A stretch of DNA of 64,000 nucleotides, from NCBI RefSeq assembly GCF_014207965.1, contig NZ_JACHLM010000003.1, forward strand, positions 124,001-188,000, in the 5' to 3' direction. The DNA is from Brevundimonas bullata (lineage in GTDB: Bacteria > Pseudomonadota > Alphaproteobacteria > Caulobacterales > Caulobacteraceae). How positions within the stretch are numbered: position 1 is the stretch's first letter; each line of letters opens with the position of its first letter. Below are positions 55,263 through 64,000 of this stretch, in pieces. Position numbers and translations under genes: made by a program. The notes under the pieces are model-generated. The model had not been told where the DNA came from and did no database searches. It was given only the letters and a program-made list of their open reading frames with translations.

Positions 55263-55895
55263 TTACCCCGCCATGGTCCCGCGCCTCTGCACCAAGACCG
55301 CCGCGCCCCCGGCCATCATCAGGGCCATCAGGATCATCGCCCACTCCGTCATCGTCGGAATGGCCGCAGGCGGCGCCGCATTGGCGAATTCAGCGGTAAA
55401 GCGGGCGTCCTTGTTCGGGAAGGTCAAAGGCGAGTTGAAATAGACCTGCAGCCAGAAGCCATCGGCATAGCCGCCCGGATCGACCATCTCGATCTCGCCC
55501 TCGCCGCTCATGACTTCCAGCGCCAGCATATACTGCTGGCCCGCCACGACCGGCGCATCGAATTCAAAGGTGACGGCCCTCGCCGTGGTCCCGGACAAGG
55601 TCTGTTGCAACCCCGTTTCGATGACCTGCTGGGCATAACGATCCGAGACAGGGTGATAGCCCCGGACCGCAGGCCGCACCGTCACGCCGCCGGTGCCCGG
55701 CTTGATCCAGTAGGTGAACCTCTTCACCTGATTATGGCCTGCGGGCGCGGTGATGACCTGCCCGATCCGATCTATGGGATCATTCTCAACCATGGCCGTG
55801 AGGGTTCCCGCCACGTCATGATTGATATGCTGCGCCATGGCGGTCCCCGCCACGCCCCAAACGCCCAGCGCCGCCGCCATGGCCGCGACACCCAT
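55263..55895 (-). CDS. Secreted protein with IPTL-CTERM-like tail, inserted between GTA g2 and g3
   Basis: A 210-residue protein from ATG 55895, preceded by AAAGGA, which gives a clean signal peptide (MGVAAMAAALGVWGVAGTAM-A). The mature beta-rich domain has 'FTYWIKPGTGGVTVRPAVRG' and 'GYADGFWLQVYFNSPLTFP', without Cys. The C-terminus is 'AIPTMTEWAMILMALMMAGG' followed by AAVLVQRRGTMAG, the IPTxxEW-hydrophobic-basic sorting tail. Longer in-frame starts reach through a 14-base C run at 56008-56021. It is a host surface-type gene rather than a GTA component. Confidence 0.8.
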   Translation of the reverse strand: MGVAAMAAALGVWGVAGTAMAQHINHDVAGTLTAMVENDPIDRIGQVITAPAGHNQVKRFTYWIKPGTGGVTVRPAVRGYHPVSDRYAQQVIETGLQQTLSGTTARAVTFEFDAPVVAGQQYMLALEVMSGEGEIEMVDPGGYADGFWLQVYFNSPLTFPNKDARFTAEFANAAPPAAIPTMTEWAMILMALMMAGGAAVLVQRRGTMAG

Positions 55896-56007
55896 CCAAA
55901 TCCTTTGCAGCACCAAAGCCTCCTGGGTCCACTCAATAGCCCTACCCAGTAATCGACATTTCTTAAGAAGCTTGACCATTGGCTCCGCCCAAAAAGGCGC
56001 AGCAGCA

Positions 56008-56021
56008 GGGGGGGGGGGGGG
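56008..56021. repeat. Poly-G/poly-C tract of 14 bases
   Basis: Fourteen consecutive G on the plus strand (C on the minus strand), between the terminase stop and the IPTL-CTERM-like gene. Such tracts slip during replication. It lies 113 bases upstream of the chosen start of that gene, and inside its reading frame if an upstream ATG at 56036 is used. Confidence 0.95.
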
Positions 56022-56057
56022 AGGGCCGCCATTCAACGGCCTCTTCCGCCTCTGTCT

Positions 56058-57401
56058 TCACAGCGCCCGCAGCCTCGGCTGCGTCTTCCCGGCCAGCAGC
56101 AAATGGGTCAGCGCCCAGACCAGGGCGTCCGCGCGGTCGGGGCTCTTCGCCCCCGCCGCCTCGCTCCCCAGCGCCATCATCTCTTCCTCCAGCGCCGGAA
56201 AGGCGCCGCAGTGGACCACCCGCCCCTGCTCGTAGAGCGCCGCCACTGGCTCGGCCCGCGCCTTCTTGGACCGGCTGGCGTGCACCAGCTTGATCTGAAC
56301 CTCGCAGTCCGCCTGCCCCAGCAGGGTCCGCACCATCTCCCCGCCCTGATTGGCCTCGGCCAGCACCAGGTCGGCGCCGAACTCCCGCGCCGTCTCCGCG
56401 ACCCGCTGCGCCCATCCGGCGGGCGACAGCCCCCGCGCCGAACGGTCCGCCAGCACGTAGCCCGTCTTGTCCTTCCGCCCCGCGACCACGATGCCGCAGG
56501 CGTCGCCGTGGGCGCTGGCCGGCGGGTCCACCGCCACCACCACCCGCTCGAACTTCGCCGGGCGATGGCCCCGCGCCCGCGCCAGATCCTCGGCCCGGAA
56601 CAGGGCGCCGTCCGCCTCGACGATCAGCCCCTCCATCTCCTGCGCCTCCAGCCGGGTCCCGGCGTAGAGGGCCTTCAGATGGCTCAAAAATCCCGGCGAC
56701 AGGTTGCCCGCATTGGCCGCCGTCGCCAGCCGCGCCTTCACCACCCCCGGCTCGGCCAGCAACCGCCGCAGCGCCGCGATCGGCCTCGGCGTCGTGGTGA
56801 TGGCCAGCTTGGGATCATCCCCCAGCCGCAGCCCGAACCTCAGGTTCGAAAGCGTCGTCTCCGGGTGCCGCCACGCACAGAACTCGTCGGCCCAGGCCCC
56901 ATGAAACTGCGGCCCGCGCAGACTGTCCGGGTCCTCCGCCGAAAAGGCGTAGGCCGCCGAGCCGCTCGGCCAGATCAACCGTCGCCGCCCCGCCTCCCAA
57001 CGCGGCCGGTTGTCCCTCGCCGCCTGCGCCTTCAGCCCCGACGGCCCCTCGACCATGACCTCGCGCACATCGTGCAGCGCCGGCCCGACCAGAGCAAAGG
57101 TCAGGTCCTTCTCCCGCGCCAGCTCGTTCATCCAGAACCCGCCTGCGAAGGTCTTGCCCGACCCCCGCCCGCCCAGCAGCACCCAGGTGCGCCAGTCGGG
57201 CTCACGCGGCGCGATCTGTTCGTCGTTCAGCCTCGGCGTCGCCCGGATCCAGGCCCGCAGCACCCGGACCTTCTCCTCGCGCGGCAGCCCCTCGATCAAC
57301 TCCAGCAGCAAGGGACTTGCGCTCGAAAGCTGCGACGAGATGATCGACACGGGCGAAGAATTCGGCCTGGAGCCCGGCCAGTTCGGCGTCGCTGACATCA
57401 C
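56058..57401 (-). CDS. GTA terminase large subunit (g2)
   Basis: About 447 residues from GTG 57401; a GTG at 57350 is another candidate start. The ATPase has Walker A 'VLLGGRGSGKTFAGGFWMNE', Walker B region 'HGAWADEFCAW' and coupling 'AITTTPRPIAALRRLL'. The nuclease domain has 'VVVAVDPPASAHGDACGIVV' and ends 'SPDRADALVWALTHLLLAGK'. It packages host DNA into GTA heads. The 5' part overlaps g1 by up to 200 bases. Confidence 0.93.
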   Translation of the reverse strand: MMSATPNWPGSRPNSSPVSIISSQLSSASPLLLELIEGLPREEKVRVLRAWIRATPRLNDEQIAPREPDWRTWVLLGGRGSGKTFAGGFWMNELAREKDLTFALVGPALHDVREVMVEGPSGLKAQAARDNRPRWEAGRRRLIWPSGSAAYAFSAEDPDSLRGPQFHGAWADEFCAWRHPETTLSNLRFGLRLGDDPKLAITTTPRPIAALRRLLAEPGVVKARLATAANAGNLSPGFLSHLKALYAGTRLEAQEMEGLIVEADGALFRAEDLARARGHRPAKFERVVVAVDPPASAHGDACGIVVAGRKDKTGYVLADRSARGLSPAGWAQRVAETAREFGADLVLAEANQGGEMVRTLLGQADCEVQIKLVHASRSKKARAEPVAALYEQGRVVHCGAFPALEEEMMALGSEAAGAKSPDRADALVWALTHLLLAGKTQPRLRAL

Positions 57402-57651
57402 GATCGTCTTCGCTCATTTCATCCTCATCCAGGGTCTTTCGTGCGGGCCGCGACCGCAGGGCCGCCACCGCCTTGGCCGTCCGCGCCAGAACGCCCACGG
57501 CCCGCGCCCGCTTTTCGGCCTCGGCCACGTCGACCGGCGCCGGGGCGGCCGCCACTACGGCGATGGCCTGATCGGTCAGGATCTTGAGCCGGCCGAACAC
57601 CGCGTCCAGCCAGTCCGCGCCCTGCCCCGCCTCGTCCCCATTTCCCGTCAT
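57202..57651 (-). CDS. GTA g1, probable small terminase subunit
   Basis: A 149-residue protein from ATG 57651 (MTGNGDEAGQGADWLDAVFG). Helical N-terminal half ('ILTDQAIAVVAAAPAPVDVA', 'RARAVGVLARTAKAVAALRS') with an acidic hinge ('TLDEDEMSEDDRDVSDAELA'), which fits the g1/TerS of gene transfer agents by position and composition. The last 50 residues are Ala/Arg/Gly/Asp-rich and read across the start of g2 in another frame, so the true C-terminus may be unusual or a frameshift may exist. Confidence 0.6.
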   Translation of the reverse strand: MTGNGDEAGQGADWLDAVFGRLKILTDQAIAVVAAAPAPVDVAEAEKRARAVGVLARTAKAVAALRSRPARKTLDEDEMSEDDRDVSDAELAGLQAEFFARVDHLVAAFERKSLAAGVDRGAAARGEGPGAAGLDPGDAEAERRTDRAA

Positions 57652-57770
57652 GCCCAAACCATAGCGGACCAGCGTCCTCAGGCTGGCGAACAGCCGCAAG
57701 AAGGGATCAATCGCTGGAATTTACCGGGTTTGCGCCCCGCGACTGCGACAGCCGCGACGGGATCGCCGTC

Positions 57771-57811
57771 GATCCTCCCCTCCCCCGTCGCTGCGCGACA
57801 AGGGAGGATCA
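57771..57811. repeat. Short palindromic repeat, type D
   Basis: GATCCTCCCCTCCCCCGTCG followed by CTGCGCGACAAGGGAGGATC: the ends of the type-D element joined without the long middle. It lies between g1 and the histidine kinase. Confidence 0.75.
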
Positions 57812-57820
57812 ATGGAAGGC

Positions 57821-60238
57821 CTACCCCGCCAGCGCCGCCGGGTCGCCGCCCGCCAGCCAGTGGGCCAGCGCCCCCGCCAGCTCCGGGATCTGGATCGGCT
57901 TGGCCAGATGCCCGTCCATGCCGCAGTCCAGGCAGCGCGCCACCTGGTCCGCCTGGACGTTGGCCGTCAGCGCCAGGATCGGCGTCCGATGCCCGCTCCC
58001 GGCCTGCATCCGCCGGATCTCCCGCGTCGCCGTCAGCCCGTCCATGACCGGCATGTGCACGTCCATCAGCACCAGGTCATAGGCGCCCGTCTGCATGGCC
58101 TGCACCGCCTCGGCCCCGTCGCAGACCGTGTCGATCTCCAGCCCCAGCCCCCTCAGGATGGCGCTGACCAGCTCCCGGTTCCCCGGGGCGTCGTCGGCCA
58201 TCAGGATGCGCCCGCCGGCCATGCCGCCCGGCGCCGCCAGGTCGCCAGCGTCGTTGGCCAGCCGCCCGAGCACCCCGCCCTGGGCCAGGGGCGTCTCGAA
58301 CCAGAAGGTCGCCCCCTCGCCTGGCCGGCTGTCGACGCCGATCTCGCCGCCCATGATCTCGATCAGGCGGCGCGAAATCGCCAGCCCCAGCCCGGTGCCG
58401 CCGTAAACGCGCGTGGTCGAGGCGTCGGCCTGGGTGAAGCGCTCGAACAACTGCTCGATCTTTTCCGCCGGAATGCCGATGCCGGTGTCCGTCACCGCCA
58501 CCCGCAGTCGCCAGCGGCCGTCGCCTTCGGGCCGTCCGCCGACCCGCAGCGTCACCCCGCCCTTGCCGGTGAACTTCACCGCATTGGACAGGAAGTTCAG
58601 CATCACCTGGCGCAGCCGCCCGGCGTCGCCGGTCAGCACCTCGGGCATGGCCGCGTCGGCGACGACCTTCAGGCTCAGCCCCTTGGCGACGCACTGACCC
58701 TCGACGATGGCCGCCGCCCCGTCGACCAGGGCCGCGACCTGGAAGGGCTCGGGGTCCATCTCGATCGCGTTCGCTTCCAGCTTGGAATAGTCCAGGATGT
58801 CGTTGATCACCCCAAGCAGGGCCTCCGACGCCGTGGCGATCCGCTCGACATAGACCCGCTCCTCGGCCGGCAGGGCCTCGGACGCCTGCAACAGGCCCGA
58901 GAAGCCGATCACGCTGGTCAGCGGGGTGCGCAGCTCGTGGCTCATATTGGCCAGGAACTCGCTCTTGGCCTGGGCGGCCTTCTCGGCCCGCTCCTTGGCC
59001 TCGATGACCTCGTCCTCCAGCAGCTTGCGCTGGGTCATGTCGCGGATCACCACCACCACGTCGTCGACCTGGCCGTGCTCGTCCGTCAGGGCCTTGAAGG
59101 CGGACTCGACCCAGACCGTATGGCCCTGACGGTGCACCGCCCGATGCTCCAGCCGGGTCGGCTGGCCGGTCTTCACCGCCGCGCTGATCGCCTGCAGCAC
59201 CTGCAGCCGGTCCTCGGGGTGGACATAGTCGGTCGACTGGCCGCTCATGTCCTCATAGGTCCAGCCCAGCAGTTGCTGGATGGCCGGCGAGATATACTTG
59301 CTCGACCCGTCCATCTTGACGCGGGTGATGACGTCGCCGGTGTTCTCGGCCAGCAGGCGATAGCGCCGCTCATTGGTCTGGGCCGCCCGCAACAGCCGCT
59401 CGCGCTCGGTCACGTCCTGCAGGACGCCGAACAGGGCGATGACCCGGCCGGTGGCGTCCTTCTCGGCCGCGCCTTCGGCGGCCACCACCCGCTCCACGCC
59501 GTCCTTGCCCAGCAGCCGCAGCTTGAAGCTGTAGCCCTCGCCCGTCTCCAGCGCCCGCGTGACCAGGCCCTGGATCTCGACCCGGTCCTCGGCGTGATAG
59601 TGGCCGAACACGTCGTCGAGGCTCGGGGCAAAGGCGCCCGGCGCGACCCCGTGGACGCGATAGATCTCGTCCGACCAGGTCACGGCGCCGGACGCCACCT
59701 CATAGCGCCAGCGTCCGACCCCCACCATGTCCTCGGCCAGCCGCAACGTCTCCAGACGCGCCGCCTCCTGCCGCACGGCCTCGGCGTGTTCCAGCAGGTC
59801 GCCGGCCAGACCAGCCAGCTGACGCAGCAGCCTCAGCTGCGCCTCGGTCGGGGCGGGCCGCGGCTTGACGTCCATGACGCCGATGGCGCCCACCGCCGCC
59901 CCGCTTCGATCGCAGACCGTCGCCCCGGCGAAGAAGCGGATGCACGGCTCCCCCGTCACCAGAGGGTGGCGCCGATAGTCCGCGCTTGCATGGGTGTCCT
60001 CGATCACGAACACCGCCTCGGGGCCCAGCGTCGCCAGATGGTGGCTCACGCTCTCCAGCCGGGGCACGCTGACGTCGTCAAGGCCCACGCCGGCTCGGAA
60101 GACGGCGCGGTCCTCGTCCAGCACCGTGATCATGGCGTGGGGGGCGTCGAACGCGGCGCAGGCGATGGCGGTCAGCCGGTCGAACGCATCACGTTCAGCC
60201 GTGTCCTTCGCCCCTGCTCGCGTAACAACGATCCCCAT
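57821..60238 (-). CDS. Hybrid sensor histidine kinase: GAF-PAS-PAS-HisKA-HATPase-REC
   Basis: An 805-residue soluble protein. GAF about 15-150, PAS 165-285 with PAC end 'GVLQDVTERERLL', PAS 290-410 ('VIRDMTQRKLLEDEV'), HisKA with phospho-His434 in 'NMSHELRTPLTSVIGF', HATPase with 'NFLSNAVKFTGKGGVTLRVG', 'DTGIGIPAEKIEQLFERFTQ' and 'GGTGLGLAISRRLIEIMGGE', and a C-terminal receiver with the phospho-Asp in 'YDLVLMDVHMPVMDG'. No membrane segment, so the signal is cytoplasmic. The start has GGGGGGAGC upstream. It lies next to the GTA cluster, but a regulatory link is only positional. Confidence 0.93.
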   Translation of the reverse strand: MGIVVTRAGAKDTAERDAFDRLTAIACAAFDAPHAMITVLDEDRAVFRAGVGLDDVSVPRLESVSHHLATLGPEAVFVIEDTHASADYRRHPLVTGEPCIRFFAGATVCDRSGAAVGAIGVMDVKPRPAPTEAQLRLLRQLAGLAGDLLEHAEAVRQEAARLETLRLAEDMVGVGRWRYEVASGAVTWSDEIYRVHGVAPGAFAPSLDDVFGHYHAEDRVEIQGLVTRALETGEGYSFKLRLLGKDGVERVVAAEGAAEKDATGRVIALFGVLQDVTERERLLRAAQTNERRYRLLAENTGDVITRVKMDGSSKYISPAIQQLLGWTYEDMSGQSTDYVHPEDRLQVLQAISAAVKTGQPTRLEHRAVHRQGHTVWVESAFKALTDEHGQVDDVVVVIRDMTQRKLLEDEVIEAKERAEKAAQAKSEFLANMSHELRTPLTSVIGFSGLLQASEALPAEERVYVERIATASEALLGVINDILDYSKLEANAIEMDPEPFQVAALVDGAAAIVEGQCVAKGLSLKVVADAAMPEVLTGDAGRLRQVMLNFLSNAVKFTGKGGVTLRVGGRPEGDGRWRLRVAVTDTGIGIPAEKIEQLFERFTQADASTTRVYGGTGLGLAISRRLIEIMGGEIGVDSRPGEGATFWFETPLAQGGVLGRLANDAGDLAAPGGMAGGRILMADDAPGNRELVSAILRGLGLEIDTVCDGAEAVQAMQTGAYDLVLMDVHMPVMDGLTATREIRRMQAGSGHRTPILALTANVQADQVARCLDCGMDGHLAKPIQIPELAGALAHWLAGGDPAALAG

Positions 60239-60266
60239 GCTCCCCCCTTAATCCCCGCACGACGAA

Positions 60267-60734
60267 TTATTCGTTAGCGTCGCCGCCCCGTTCCAGCATC
60301 CATTCCGGCGCCTCGAAATCCAGGGCGTCCTCCTCGGTCGCCAGCGCGGCCTCCGAGATGGTCTGGCGCCGGATCGACACCCCTGCGGTATGCACCGTCT
60401 CCGGGTCGCCCGAGATCAGCGGGTGCCACCAGGCCAGCCCCCGCCCCTCATGCACCCGACGATAACCGCACGACGGCGGCAGCCAGCGCAGATTGCCAAT
60501 CTTGCCCGGCGTCAGCTTGATGCAGTCCGGGACATGCTCCTGGCGGTTGGCGTAGTCGGAACAGGTGCACTTGTCAGGATCGAACAGCTTGCAGTGCACC
60601 CGCGTCGGCACGATCTCGCCGGTGTTCTCGTCCTCGAAGCGAATGACGCAGCACAGACCGCACCCGTCGCACAGGCTCTCCCACTCGGCGGCCGACATCT
60701 CCGTCAGCGGTGTTGTTTCCCAGAAGGGTTTCAT
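60267..60734 (-). CDS. YcgN family cysteine-cluster protein (UPF0260)
   Basis: A 155-residue protein starting [20 protein letters not shown]. Conserved cysteines are in '[15 protein letters not shown]', '[17 protein letters not shown]' and 'VPDCIKLTP', then '[20 protein letters not shown]' and '[12 protein letters not shown]'. This is the YcgN/UPF0260 group; the Cys cluster probably binds metal or an Fe-S centre. Function is unknown. Confidence 0.93.
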   Translation of the reverse strand: MKPFWETTPLTEMSAAEWESLCDGCGLCCVIRFEDENTGEIVPTRVHCKLFDPDKCTCSDYANRQEHVPDCIKLTPGKIGNLRWLPPSCGYRRVHEGRGLAWWHPLISGDPETVHTAGVSIRRQTISEAALATEEDALDFEAPEWMLERGGDANE

Positions 60735-60772
60735 GCGCCGGGCCTATACGCGCCAAAGCCCGCTTTGTCGCC

Positions 60773-60920
60773 TTCTCCCTCCCCTTCATGGGGAGGGTGG
60801 TCGCGCAGCGACCGGGTGGGGAGGGCGAAGCGATACTGGACGCCGCGCCTGATGTGCCGAAGCGCCCCCACCCGTCTGCCGCTTCGCGTCAGCCACCCTC
60901 CCCATATAGGGGAGGGAGAA
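60773..60920. repeat. Palindromic repeat, type B, before ycgN-like gene
   Basis: TTCTCCCTCCCCTTCATGGG followed by GAGGGTGGTCGCGCAGCGAC, CGGGTGGGGAGGGCG and the inverted CGCCCCCACCCGTCTGCCG, ending GGGGAGGGAGAA. It fills the gap between the SMR gene and the ycgN-like gene. Confidence 0.88.
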
Positions 60921-60924
60921 TTGC

Positions 60925-61263
60925 TCAGTGCGTCACGCTCTTGGAGAAGACGTTGATCACCACCACCCCGCCCACGATCATCACCAGACCGACCACCGCC
61001 GGCACATCCAGCTTCTGCTTGAACAGGAACAGGCCGATCAACGAGATCAGCACCACCCCCAGCCCGCTCCAGATGGCGTAGGCCAGCCCGACCGGCATCT
61101 GCTTCAAGGCGATGGTCAGCAGATAGAAGGCCGCGCCGTAACACAGCGCCAGCCCCGCCGTCGGCCAGGGCTTGGTGAACTGCTGCGACTGCTGCAACAG
61201 GGTCGTGCCCAGGACCTCAAAGCCGATGGCCCCCAGCAAGGCCGCCCAGGTCACGGGATTCAT
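60925..61263 (-). CDS. Small multidrug resistance protein, EmrE type
   Basis: A 112-residue four-helix SMR protein from ATG 61263 (MNPVTWAALLGAIGFEVLGT), with the membrane Glu at position 16 and 'GLAYAIWSGLGVVLISLIGL' in helix 3. The 'FEVLGTTLL' and 'SGLGVV' variants place it with the EmrE/QacC drug-export group rather than Gdx. The ATG overlaps the tetR stop by four bases (ATGA), so the regulator and the pump form an operon. Confidence 0.9.
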   Translation of the reverse strand: MNPVTWAALLGAIGFEVLGTTLLQQSQQFTKPWPTAGLALCYGAAFYLLTIALKQMPVGLAYAIWSGLGVVLISLIGLFLFKQKLDVPAVVGLVMIVGGVVVINVFSKSVTH

Positions 61264-61838
61264 GCGCCCGCCTCGGCCAGCAAGACGCCCGGCGTCAGCA
61301 ACGACAACAGGGCCTTGCGCTGTTCCGGCGAAACCTCGTGCGTCCCGAACAGGTCGCTCATCCACAGACCGTCGGCGATCAGCCGCAGCATCAGGGCGTC
61401 GTCCTTGCCCGCCGGATCGACCGGATCGTCCTCGGCCAAGGCCCGCATCGCCGCCCGCCAGCGCACGATCAGACCGGGCTCGACGGCGCAGGCGACCAGC
61501 GCCGCTCGGCCGATGCTGACGTCGCGTTCCGTCACCGGGTCATTGACCGTGGCCCGCAAATAGGCCCGCGCATTGCGGCCATAGGGGTTGGGATCGCGCG
61601 CCGCCTCTTCCAGCACCTGGGCCGTCATCTGCCCGGCCAGATGGTCGATCACCCCTTCCAGCAGCGCCAGCTTGGAGGGGAAATGATGCAGCAGGGCGCC
61701 CTTGCTGAAGGGCAGGCGCGCCACCACCGCGTCCATGGTCAAGCCCATGGCCCCCTGATCGGCGGCGACCTCGATGGCCATGTCGATGATCTCGGCGCGG
61801 GTGGCTTCGGGTGCGCGGCGGCGGGTCTGAGCGTCCAT
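61260..61838 (-). CDS. TetR family transcriptional regulator, probably autorepressing
   Basis: A 192-residue protein. The HTH is in 'GAMGLTMDAVVARLPFSKGA' continuing LLHHFPSKLALLEGVIDHL. The C-terminal ligand domain is helical ('VACAVEPGLIVRWRAAMRAL'). The start codon is at or next to the predicted transcription start. The EmrE-type SMR gene is translationally coupled downstream, so it probably represses its own operon and releases on binding of a cationic drug. Confidence 0.92.
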   Translation of the reverse strand: MDAQTRRRAPEATRAEIIDMAIEVAADQGAMGLTMDAVVARLPFSKGALLHHFPSKLALLEGVIDHLAGQMTAQVLEEAARDPNPYGRNARAYLRATVNDPVTERDVSIGRAALVACAVEPGLIVRWRAAMRALAEDDPVDPAGKDDALMLRLIADGLWMSDLFGTHEVSPEQRKALLSLLTPGVLLAEAGA

Positions 61839-61844
61839 TCCGCA

Positions 61845-61873
61845 GCATTACCGTCCGGTTGGTATGTTATCAA
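61845..61873 (-). promoter_or_regulatory. Promoter with embedded TetR operator (tetR-SMR operon)
   Basis: On the minus strand TTGATA (61873-61868), a 17-base spacer and TAATGC (61850-61845). The palindrome TACC..CCGG..GGTA (61849-61864) sits in the spacer and touches the -10. The start codon is seven bases after the -10, so the mRNA would be leaderless or nearly so. Confidence 0.65.
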
Positions 61874-61944
61874 GCGATGGCCTGACCGCCCCCCTCGGTC
61901 TATAGGGACGCCCCTTCTCCCGTTTTATCGATCGCATCGTCTTC

Positions 61945-63765
<1,821 letters not shown>

Positions 63766-63807
63766 GGCGCCGCTGCACGCTCCCCCGCCCTTTTCGGCGG
63801 ACAAGCA

Positions 63808-63836
63808 AACGGCCCCGCCGCCAGGACGGGGCCGTT
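63808..63836. terminator. Terminator between uup and the IPTL-CTERM-like gene
   Basis: AACGGCCCCG-CCGCCAGGA-CGGGGCCGTT, a ten-base perfect stem between convergent genes. T runs are weak on both sides (TTCAAATT plus, TTTGCTTG minus). Confidence 0.6.
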
Positions 63837-63860
63837 CAAATTCCGGCTTGGCCGGCCGAC

Positions 63861-64000
63861 CTAGACCGCGATGCGCCGTCGCTGGATCGTGACCGCCGCG
63901 ACGCCCGCCAGCATCAGGCCCAGCAGGATCATGGCCCATTCCGTCATGGTCGGGACCGCAACCGGCGCCGGGGCGACGACCGTCAGCACGCCTCCAGACG
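63861..64000 (-). CDS. C-terminal end of another IPTL-CTERM-like protein, truncated by the window edge
   Basis: The last 45 codons of a minus-strand gene. The visible C-terminus reads VLTVVAPAPVAVPTMTEWAM, then ILLGLMLAGVAAVTIQRRRIAV and stop. This is the same PTMTEW-hydrophobic-basic tail as the gene at 55263-55895. The N-terminal part, and so the function, is outside the window. Confidence 0.7.
   Translation of the reverse strand, partial: SGGVLTVVAPAPVAVPTMTEWAMILLGLMLAGVAAVTIQRRRIAV

Noticed and set aside
40907..57651. Complete prophage
   Set aside because: Only head, tail and packaging genes are present, in RcGTA order. There is no integrase, repressor, replication or lysis gene and no attachment site.

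Overview
The window is high-GC, densely coded alphaproteobacterial chromosome. It looks like the order Caulobacterales and most likely Brevundimonas or a close relative, judged from gene content and codon bias rather than a database match. Pointers are the F1-ATPase zeta subunit (DUF1476) gene divergent from purC, the zapA-6S RNA-formyl-THF ligase block, an alphaproteobacterial RpoH, CSD-DUF805 proteins and a full Rhodobacter-type gene transfer agent (GTA) cluster. No tRNA, rRNA, IS element, integrase or CRISPR array was seen.

Positions 1-29.2 kb are mostly housekeeping. There is a 5'-truncated lytic transglycosylase, then a GST, then a Gdx/SugE guanidinium exporter preceded by a tandem-hairpin guanidine-II riboswitch. 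purB follows, coupled to a 2OG-Fe oxygenase and a family-6 hypoxanthine-DNA glycosylase. Purine genes (purB, purC-purS, purQ, purL, purT, and purA further on) are spread along one side of the chromosome among lipid, envelope and transport genes (cfa, sterol-desaturase-like, cytochrome P450, MFS). A minus-strand block reads zapA, 6S RNA, 5-formyl-THF cyclo-ligase, ymdB-like. Transketolase, cstA and ybdD follow.

Positions 29.2-40.8 kb carry glycolysis and Calvin-type enzymes (gap, pgk, fba II), a DUF559 endonuclease lying between two palindromic repeats, an RluA-type pseudouridine synthase, rpoH with a strikingly structured leader, a receiver-like protein with Glu at the phosphorylation site, purA, serC and a DnaJ-class chaperone.

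Positions 40.9-57.7 kb hold the GTA structural cluster, transcribed leftward in canonical order: g1, g2 terminase, g3 portal, g3.5, g4 protease, g5 capsid, g6-g9, g10, g10.1, g11, g12, g13, g14, g15. Four host-type genes intrude: an IPTL-CTERM-like protein between g2 and g3, a secreted protein antisense between g4 and g5, and two CSD-DUF805 membrane proteins antisense between g11 and g12. Palindromic interspersed repeats are unusually dense here, and two sit in frame inside the protease and capsid genes.

Positions 57.8-64 kb encode a large hybrid histidine kinase, a YcgN-type cysteine-cluster protein, a TetR-SMR efflux operon with a readable promoter/operator, an Uup-type ABC-F ATPase, and the 3' end of another gene with an IPTL-CTERM-like tail.
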